This document shows positions 57,830-64,000 of a DNA stretch of 64,000 nt, in pieces. The notes below the pieces were generated by a model that did no database searches, was not told where the DNA came from, and saw only the letters and a program-made list of their open reading frames with translations. A program made the position numbers and the translations under genes. Origin of the DNA: Owenia fusiformis (lineage: Eukaryota > Annelida > Polychaeta > Sabellida > Oweniidae). Where the stretch lies: contig CAIIXF020000004.1 of assembly GCA_903813345.2 (NCBI GenBank), positions 13,600,196 to 13,664,195 on the forward strand, given 5' to 3'. Numbering within the stretch: the first letter of the stretch is position 1; each line of letters starts with the position of its first letter.

Positions 57830-60800
57830 TTAATCACGAATGTCTGCTGGTGCAGACACAACACAACTGTAATCCTTCAAGTATGTAGGAACATGTCTTC
57901 TCCGTGTGGGACGAGGAGGTTTCTTCTCTCTGGATGACTGTTGGAGTTCACTCCTCTCGTGGTCGTCCATAGAGCTATCCTCACTCTTTCTGGGTAACTC
58001 TTCTCTGAAGCTTGATTTAGACTCAACAACTTTCCCCTCGTTGGCTTTCTTCCTTCTCACTTTGGGTTTTACCTTCTTTGGAGAAGGAGAGCTCAAACTC
58101 TCAGAGTCCATCTTTCTCTTTCTCAGGCTCGGGGTTTCATCTTCTATTCTTTTCAAATCAGTCAAGGGTTGCTCTGGTAATGAAGCACATTCTGGTTCTT
58201 CATCAGCCGATATCCATCGGGACCAGGTAGCAGGTAGCTTGCACTCAAATGGTTTCAGAAGATTCTGGTGAACCACCTTTGGCTTCCCTGTCTTCTTCTC
58301 CTTGATTCTGTAAATCACGGGAGAGAGTCGACCCACTATCTGGTATGGCCCTATCCATCGTGGTTGTAATTTTGGGGACTTGCCAACTCTTCTCTGCTTA
58401 TTCCGCAACCACACAGGATCCCCGAGCTGGTATTCTCTCTGATCGGCAGATCTGTTATACCTGCTCTTCTGCCTTTCTGAAGCTAAGTCCAGTTGTGTTC
58501 TTGCCCGCTCATGTACAACCTCCATCCTCTGTCTCAAGGATAAAGCATAGTCAGTCTCTAAGGGAGGGAGTACAGGGGTCTCAATCATCTGCTCCATAGG
58601 AGCACACATCTCTCTTCCAACCATCATCATGCTTGGAGTTTCTCCTGTTGCCTCATGCACAGAGGTTCTGTAAGCCATAAGGGCTATTGGAACTTGTAAA
58701 TCCCAATCATCTTGCTCATAAGCTGGTGCGAGAAGCTTCACAATGTTGTCCACCAGGGTGCCATTATATCTCTCCACGAGTCCATTCGACTCGGGGTGAA
58801 AAGGAGTTGTACGGGTCTTTTCAACACCCATCAGCTTGCAGACTTCTCCAAATACAGCAGACTCAAAATTCCTGCCTTGATCTGAATGCAGCTGCTTAGG
58901 TATGCCCCATCTACAGCAAACTTCATCTACTAGTTTGGAAGCAACTGTGGGAGCCTTCTGATCCGGCAATGGAAACACCTCTGGCCACTTGGTAAAGTGG
59001 TCAACACAAACCAGCAACACTGTATTGCCTCTTGGTGTCATAGGGAAGGGCCCTAGGACGTCAATACCCCATCTCTCCATGGGAGCCCCGACTCTCACTT
59101 GCTGCAAAGGAGCTTTTCTAGTAGGACGAGGATTCCTCCTAGAACTGCAAATCTGGCATGCTCTGCAATGAGATCGGACATCAGAAGACAACTCTACCCA
59201 GTAAAATCTCTCTCTGCATCTAGCCAATGTCCTCTTGACACCATAATGTCCTGCTGTCTTGGCCGAGTGACTCAGCTCCAAGATCCTTGGTTTGAGAATA
59301 GCAGGTGTCACTACCTGATACTGCTGCTTACTTCCATCTTCGCTCTCCCAAAGACGACATAACACTCCTTTCTCAATCCTCAAGCGGTCCCATCGATTCC
59401 AGAGACTCTTTGTCACAGTCGATTTGGAACTGATCTGCTCCCAAGGAATCTGAGCTTTCCCAGACTCAAACACTTTCAGTAAAGGAGCTAGATTTACATC
59501 TTCTCTCTGTGCCTCAGCTATTTGCTCCAAGCTCCATTCAGGTTTCAAGGAAACTGCTAGAACAACATCATCCAGAGTATCATCTGCCTCTGTGGTAACA
59601 CACTGTCCATTACAGTGACTGCACTGCTTACAGGGAACTCTGGACATCAAGTCTGCGTTCTGATGCTTCTCACCAGGGCGGTATTCCACCTCATACTGGA
59701 ACTCTTGAAGACTCTGGATCCACCGAACCAGCTGACCCTCAGGCTCCTTGAAGTTCACAAGCCATCTAAGTGAACTGTGATCAGTCCTCAAGCGGAAACG
59801 CACACCATAGAGGTATTGTTTAAAATACTTGGTGTAATTCACTACCGCTAACAGCTCTCTCCGCGTTACACAGTAATTCCTCTCCTGTCTGTTTAACCTC
59901 TTACTTGCATAATAGAGCACTTTTTCCTCCCAATCTTGCTCTTGAGACAGGACAGCTCCTATAGCTTCAAGGCTCGCATCGGTGTCTAAGATGTATGTAC
60001 AGCCGTTCTGTGGATAACCCATGATAGGTGCAGTTACCAAACGCTGCTTGAGTTCATCCATCGCCTTCTGGCAATCATGAGTCCAAATGAAGACTGCATT
60101 CTTCTTTGTCAAGTCATGAAGTGGTCCAGCTATGTGGGCAAAATCTTTGATGTGACGGCGATAGTAGGATACCCCTCCTAGGAACTGACGTACCTGCTTC
60201 AATGTATTAGGAATGGGGTACTGCAGGATTTGCTCTACCTTGGCAGAATTGGGAGTAACTCCATCTCTTGAGACAATATGTCCGAGAAACTCCACTTTTC
60301 TCCAGAACAAGGAGCACTTAGAGGGCTTCAACCTGAGTCCAGCTTCTCTGAATCTCCCAAATATCTCCTGCAGGCGCTCCACAGCAACTTCAAACTTGTC
60401 TGCATATGTAATGACGTCATCTAAGTAGACTAAGGAGGTCCGGAGAATGAGTCCATGTAGCACCTTCTCCATCAGTCTTGAAAATGTAGAGGGAGCTCCT
60501 GTCAACCCAAATGGCATCACAACCCATTGATACTGCCCTCCCCGCACGGAAAATGCAGTCTTCTCCCTATCAGCTGGGTCCACCTCCAGTTGCCAATAAC
60601 CAGAACAGAGATCCAGACTGGAGAAATAATCACAGGCTCCCATCAAATCAAGTGTCTCTGCTATGTTTGGTATCGGAAAGGCATCCTTCTTTGTTACACT
60701 GTTCAATTTCCGATAGTCGACACATAGGCGCCATGTCCCATCTTTCTTCTTAACAAGAACAATGGGAGAAGACCATGGACTCTGGCTATCTTCAATCACG

Positions 60801-61480
60801 CCTCTCTTAAGAAGGTCTTGTACTTTGGAGTCAACTTCCTCCTGGCGTCCTGGGGCTAATCTCCTATAGGACTGCTTTATTGGCTGAGCATCTCCAGTTG
60901 GTATACTGTGACGTGCCCAGGTTGTTCTTCCCAAGTCTCCGTCAGAAGCAGCAAACACATCTTGGTAAGAGTAAAGAAGTCTCTTCACTGCTTCCTTCTG
61001 ATGTTCCTGCAATCCTCCAGTGCTTCTCTTCATCAAATCTTGCAAATAGTCTGGGAGCTTTATCTCCTGATGAGCATCTGATGCTCGACTCTCAAGAGCT
61101 GCTCCTCGCATTTCATCTTCAGATTTCACATCCAGTATACATGGTTCATCTTCGATTACTCTACGGGGTAAAGGGTGGTCTAGAGACTCATCTCTCCATG
61201 TAACCTGGTTTACTCCTCTGGTCTGCCCTGGCATAGTATACACTCCAGCTATGGAAGATGTAAAATGACCTATCAGTCTTCCTTCTTCAACACATAAGGG
61301 GAGTGGTGAGTCATTCCATACTTCGGCAGAACTCAGGCCATTCTCTGTATGAATCAATCCACTCACCAATTCCAAATCTCGTGTAGTCCATTTAGAAGCT
61401 TGTTCCAGCACTCCATCCAGGTTAGAGTCTTCTGCTCCTTCTACTCTCAATGTCACCATTTGTTTGGAGAATGGGGGCAC
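57830..61480 (-). CDS. Ty3/gypsy Pol: reverse transcriptase, RNase H, integrase
   Basis: 1216 codons, uninterrupted. RT spans about residues 185-400, with catalytic D290 (SSLDL) and YLDD at 352-355. RNase H has D499/D501 (LDTDAS), E542, D567 and D610. Integrase has an H-H-C-C knuckle (H738, H745, C775, C778) and D807, D867, E903, with the D-35-E spacing intact. A GPY motif lies at 1044-1046. The tail is basic (KRKMD, KKVKPKVRRKK), with no chromodomain. RT-RH-IN order defines Ty3/gypsy. The frame opens with GTG just after a TAA and overlaps gag-protease by 28 bases in the -1 frame, so it is made by frameshifting. All catalytic residues look intact; possibly active. Confidence 0.95.
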   Translation of the reverse strand: MPPFSKQMVTLRVEGAEDSNLDGVLEQASKWTTRDLELVSGLIHTENGLSSAEVWNDSPLPLCVEEGRLIGHFTSSIAGVYTMPGQTRGVNQVTWRDESLDHPLPRRVIEDEPCILDVKSEDEMRGAALESRASDAHQEIKLPDYLQDLMKRSTGGLQEHQKEAVKRLLYSYQDVFAASDGDLGRTTWARHSIPTGDAQPIKQSYRRLAPGRQEEVDSKVQDLLKRGVIEDSQSPWSSPIVLVKKKDGTWRLCVDYRKLNSVTKKDAFPIPNIAETLDLMGACDYFSSLDLCSGYWQLEVDPADREKTAFSVRGGQYQWVVMPFGLTGAPSTFSRLMEKVLHGLILRTSLVYLDDVITYADKFEVAVERLQEIFGRFREAGLRLKPSKCSLFWRKVEFLGHIVSRDGVTPNSAKVEQILQYPIPNTLKQVRQFLGGVSYYRRHIKDFAHIAGPLHDLTKKNAVFIWTHDCQKAMDELKQRLVTAPIMGYPQNGCTYILDTDASLEAIGAVLSQEQDWEEKVLYYASKRLNRQERNYCVTRRELLAVVNYTKYFKQYLYGVRFRLRTDHSSLRWLVNFKEPEGQLVRWIQSLQEFQYEVEYRPGEKHQNADLMSRVPCKQCSHCNGQCVTTEADDTLDDVVLAVSLKPEWSLEQIAEAQREDVNLAPLLKVFESGKAQIPWEQISSKSTVTKSLWNRWDRLRIEKGVLCRLWESEDGSKQQYQVVTPAILKPRILELSHSAKTAGHYGVKRTLARCRERFYWVELSSDVRSHCRACQICSSRRNPRPTRKAPLQQVRVGAPMERWGIDVLGPFPMTPRGNTVLLVCVDHFTKWPEVFPLPDQKAPTVASKLVDEVCCRWGIPKQLHSDQGRNFESAVFGEVCKLMGVEKTRTTPFHPESNGLVERYNGTLVDNIVKLLAPAYEQDDWDLQVPIALMAYRTSVHEATGETPSMMMVGREMCAPMEQMIETPVLPPLETDYALSLRQRMEVVHERARTQLDLASERQKSRYNRSADQREYQLGDPVWLRNKQRRVGKSPKLQPRWIGPYQIVGRLSPVIYRIKEKKTGKPKVVHQNLLKPFECKLPATWSRWISADEEPECASLPEQPLTDLKRIEDETPSLRKRKMDSESLSSPSPKKVKPKVRRKKANEGKVVESKSSFREELPRKSEDSSMDDHERSELQQSSREKKPPRPTRRRHVPTYLKDYSCVVSAPADIRD

Positions 61481-63942
61481 TTAACCCCTTCTGCTACAGT
61501 GCAGACAAAATAATCCTCTCTCCCACAAACAAGCACAGTTGGGTTACAGCTATCCTCCCTCTCGGTATCTGGAGTCGAGACTGCAGGCTCCTGGATAACT
61601 GTCTCAGGTGCCATGTGAGAGATTCCTGCAGCTCTTCTGGAATCAAGGAGTTTTCCAAGTCCAGGCAAACACTCGCTTGGCTGGTCATCATCTTCTACAT
61701 CAGTCTCAGGGACACATGTTATCTCGTCTTCATCAGAATCAGTCAGGAGCACCTTTTCCTCTTGTTCCCTTTGTTTCTCACTTGTTTCCTGGGAAGGAGT
61801 CGGTGAACTTTCTAGCCTCCTAATACTGAATGGGGATGTCTCTCCCAACAGAGAGCTACTGCAACTCTGGACTTCTCCTTGAGTGTTTGCCTCTGATGAG
61901 TCCTCCGGATCTTGGAAGTTCATCTGCAGGGAACCATATTTGATGTTGGCTTTACTAGCCAAAAGATAATCCCTCCCCAATATCCTATCTTGGCCAATCT
62001 CTGCAATTGTGATGTCGAGGGGAGTGATTCTCCCATCCAAATCTACTTCCAATTTACATGATCCATATGATGCTAGTGGAGAACCATCTGCTTGAAGCAA
62101 TACATCTTTTGCTGATTTCAACTTTGGTCTGTCTCTGTAGTAAATCCGATTGAAGCTATGCAAACTCATGAGAGAAACCACAGCTCCGGTATCTATCAAG
62201 AATTCCATAGTTACTCCACATATTTTCACCATGGCCACTACCTTTCCAACATTATCTGCTCTCTCAGGGTTTGTGACTTCTTGACCACTTCGATCGAGGA
62301 AATGAACCGGGTTGACAGTTGAGCTACTATTGGCCCGATAATGGTCATTATCCCACTCTCTTTTTTTCTTGGGTCTCCGGCACTCAACTGCCATGTGTCC
62401 TGCCTCAGAGCAGTTAAAACAAATGATCAAGGGGCATCTCTTCACTGTATGCCCTTCTTCTCCACATTTCCTACAGATGAAGGGTTCTCTCTTCTCTTTG
62501 GAGGTCTTTACAGTTCCTGCAATCTCCTTGATTCCATCCTTTAACTCCCTTAACTCTTTAGTCATTCCCTTCTGAATCGCCTCCTGCACTCCTTTCTGGA
62601 TTCCTTCTTGGAACTCTTTCATCATCTTAAGGAGTTTTTCTTCTTGGGAGTCATTGGTAACAGCTGTAATATGATGGTCTCGCTGTCTTGGCTTCAGGCC
62701 TTTACGGATACGCTCTGACTCGTCTATGGCCTGGTCAAGAGACTTGGGGTCTCTACTATGGACAGCTGCTCGCACTTCATCATCTGTTATGGCATTCTCA
62801 TAACATTTCCTCGCCAACCTATCCTGAGAAGAGCGAGGCATCTCTGGATATGCAAGAGCAGCTAATCTCCTTATGCTCTGGCCAAGACTCTGTAATGACT
62901 CCTTTGGCTTCCTCGTCCTGGTGTTTAGTTCAGCTTCATACATTGAAGCTTTTTCCCCTGGTCCGAATCTTTTAGTTAGTGCCTCAATCAGCTCATCGTA
63001 GGAGTGGCCTTGCTCCAGCTCTTGCACTACCTGCTGGGCATCTCCTCTCAACTGGTTCGTCAACTGTTGCCACTTCTCCTCGTCACTCCAGCCATTACAG
63101 TCAATGCAGTTCTGGAAGTACACCTTGTAATCCAGCCATGGTGTCTTCCCATCAAATAACTGGGTTGGCTTTATCTTAGTCTTCTTCTCAGTATTAGATG
63201 AGCTCAGTGCTTTCACCAACTGCTCATTGTTTGATTTGCACATTTGCATGGCCTGCTCAGCAAGAAGCAGGGCTCTATTGGTCTCTTCAGCTGCAGAATC
63301 TCTTGACTTCTCAACTAGTTTACCATGCACTCCTTCAGTGGTATCCTGGTCAGGGATAGTAGGAGCTGGTCTTCTCTCTGGGGACACTCCCATTGGTTGA
63401 GTTTCAGGTCTCTCTGCAGGTATAAATATTCGATCCTGTCTCCTTAAACTCCAAGGTTTGGACACGGGGAACTTCCCCACAGGAGCCTCAGGGAGTCCAG
63501 GAACAGGACAACTCTTAGAGCCTCTCGCTTCCATCTCTTGATCATCAACAGGCATGGGACAATAGGAGGACTGCTGAAGATGTTCTACCCACTTTGCAGT
63601 CTCTGGCACCTTCGACCTCTGTGGAGTTCTAATCTCTGGAAAGAAAATTTTACTCCTTGGGTCCTCAGCATGTGTCCCTTGGATACGCTGCAATATTTCC
63701 CTTGCTGGCATCTCTGGTCTAGGGGAAGGAGACCTTTCCTCTCTCCAGGACTGTATTGGTTCTTGTAGGCGAGGTGGACTTCTCCTGGTTGCAGGCATAG
63801 GCAACTGATCCTGCCATCTTCCTGTAGATAGTTGAGGATTATCTTCACGAGTAATCAAACTCAACTTCCTTGTGGTCTCTTGCAGTTGTTTCTGGGGAGC
63901 ACCTTCACTCAGTATATCTGCCTCAAACTCTTTCTCCCTCAA
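61453..63942 (-). CDS. Ty3/gypsy Gag-protease
   Basis: 829 codons if counted from the first open codon, which is TTG; the first ATG is codon 49 (63798), so the true start is uncertain. Gag helices lie around residues 255-415. Two CCHC zinc knuckles are C490-C493-H498-C503 and C508-C511-H516-C521. The aspartic protease has the active site LIDTGA (583-587) and a later ILGRDYL flap/core motif. The protein forms the particle and matures it. An acidic Ser/Glu-rich spacer follows the protease. The stop at 61453 falls within the start of pol. The run of five C (plus strand G at 61473-61477) is the likeliest slip site in the overlap. No env gene is seen. Confidence 0.92.
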   Translation of the reverse strand: MREKEFEADILSEGAPQKQLQETTRKLSLITREDNPQLSTGRWQDQLPMPATRRSPPRLQEPIQSWREERSPSPRPEMPAREILQRIQGTHAEDPRSKIFFPEIRTPQRSKVPETAKWVEHLQQSSYCPMPVDDQEMEARGSKSCPVPGLPEAPVGKFPVSKPWSLRRQDRIFIPAERPETQPMGVSPERRPAPTIPDQDTTEGVHGKLVEKSRDSAAEETNRALLLAEQAMQMCKSNNEQLVKALSSSNTEKKTKIKPTQLFDGKTPWLDYKVYFQNCIDCNGWSDEEKWQQLTNQLRGDAQQVVQELEQGHSYDELIEALTKRFGPGEKASMYEAELNTRTRKPKESLQSLGQSIRRLAALAYPEMPRSSQDRLARKCYENAITDDEVRAAVHSRDPKSLDQAIDESERIRKGLKPRQRDHHITAVTNDSQEEKLLKMMKEFQEGIQKGVQEAIQKGMTKELRELKDGIKEIAGTVKTSKEKREPFICRKCGEEGHTVKRCPLIICFNCSEAGHMAVECRRPKKKREWDNDHYRANSSSTVNPVHFLDRSGQEVTNPERADNVGKVVAMVKICGVTMEFLIDTGAVVSLMSLHSFNRIYYRDRPKLKSAKDVLLQADGSPLASYGSCKLEVDLDGRITPLDITIAEIGQDRILGRDYLLASKANIKYGSLQMNFQDPEDSSEANTQGEVQSCSSSLLGETSPFSIRRLESSPTPSQETSEKQREQEEKVLLTDSDEDEITCVPETDVEDDDQPSECLPGLGKLLDSRRAAGISHMAPETVIQEPAVSTPDTEREDSCNPTVLVCGREDYFVCTVAEGVKCPHSPNKW

Positions 63943-64000
63943 GTCTGTGTGACTCTAACTCGACCTTCTTCGTGGAGTGGAGCATCGAGAAGAAGCTATT
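63943..64000 (-). other. 5' leader of gypsy element, cut by window end
   Basis: A TAG precedes the gag frame at about 63955. Primer-binding site and 5' LTR lie outside. Confidence 0.5.

Noticed and set aside
57906-63848. Many short plus-strand frames across 57.9-63.8 kb
   Set aside because: Antisense shadows of gag-protease and pol.

Overview
The window reads as one AT-rich stretch of an invertebrate animal nuclear genome, probably marine. The signs are spliced exons with GT-AG borders, extracellular thrombospondin and protease modules, tRNA-derived SINEs, a Polinton/Maverick, Mutator-like, Harbinger-like and mariner elements, and a Ty3/gypsy retrotransposon. I cannot name the species from the sequence alone. 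There are no bacterial-style operons; host coding sequence is scarce and mobile or satellite DNA dominates.

Layout. 1-4 kb: a recent direct duplication plus fragments of a GC-rich, TGCC-ended transposon family. 4.3-19.2 kb: one spliced plus-strand host gene for a secreted protein with a signal peptide exon, two thrombospondin type-1 exons, a linker/activation exon and two trypsin-fold exons carrying the catalytic His and Asp. Exon phases agree from exon to exon. Its 8.4-kb intron 4 holds a transposon cluster, a 5.1-kb Polinton-type element (10280-15376, perfect 6-bp target duplication, inverted ends of about 0.7-0.8 kb, packaging ATPase broken by one stop) and a 70-bp satellite. 19.4-25.0 kb: a 5.6-kb element with CAC/GTG ends and a 5-bp target duplication, filled with about 3 kb of polypyrimidine repeat. 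26.3-29.5 kb: a two-headed SINE and a Mutator-like element. 29.6-35.2 kb: a large palindromic element with mirrored arrays of ~360-bp repeats. 36-42 kb: small foldback elements. 42.2-54.4 kb: a mariner copy swollen to 12.2 kb by a second element that carries two different satellites, each with alternating monomer types. 55.2-55.6 kb: a second two-headed SINE, cut by the long terminal repeat of a Ty3/gypsy element that runs on the minus strand to the window end (gag-protease 61453-63798 or further, pol 57830-61480).

How they relate. The host gene is the only convincing cellular gene. The rest is a history of insertions: Polinton and foldback elements in its introns, an element nested in a mariner, a gypsy element in a SINE. 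Target duplications, and in the mariner case an unoccupied copy of the target site, let several insertions be bounded to the base. Boundaries without a target duplication are by-eye estimates.
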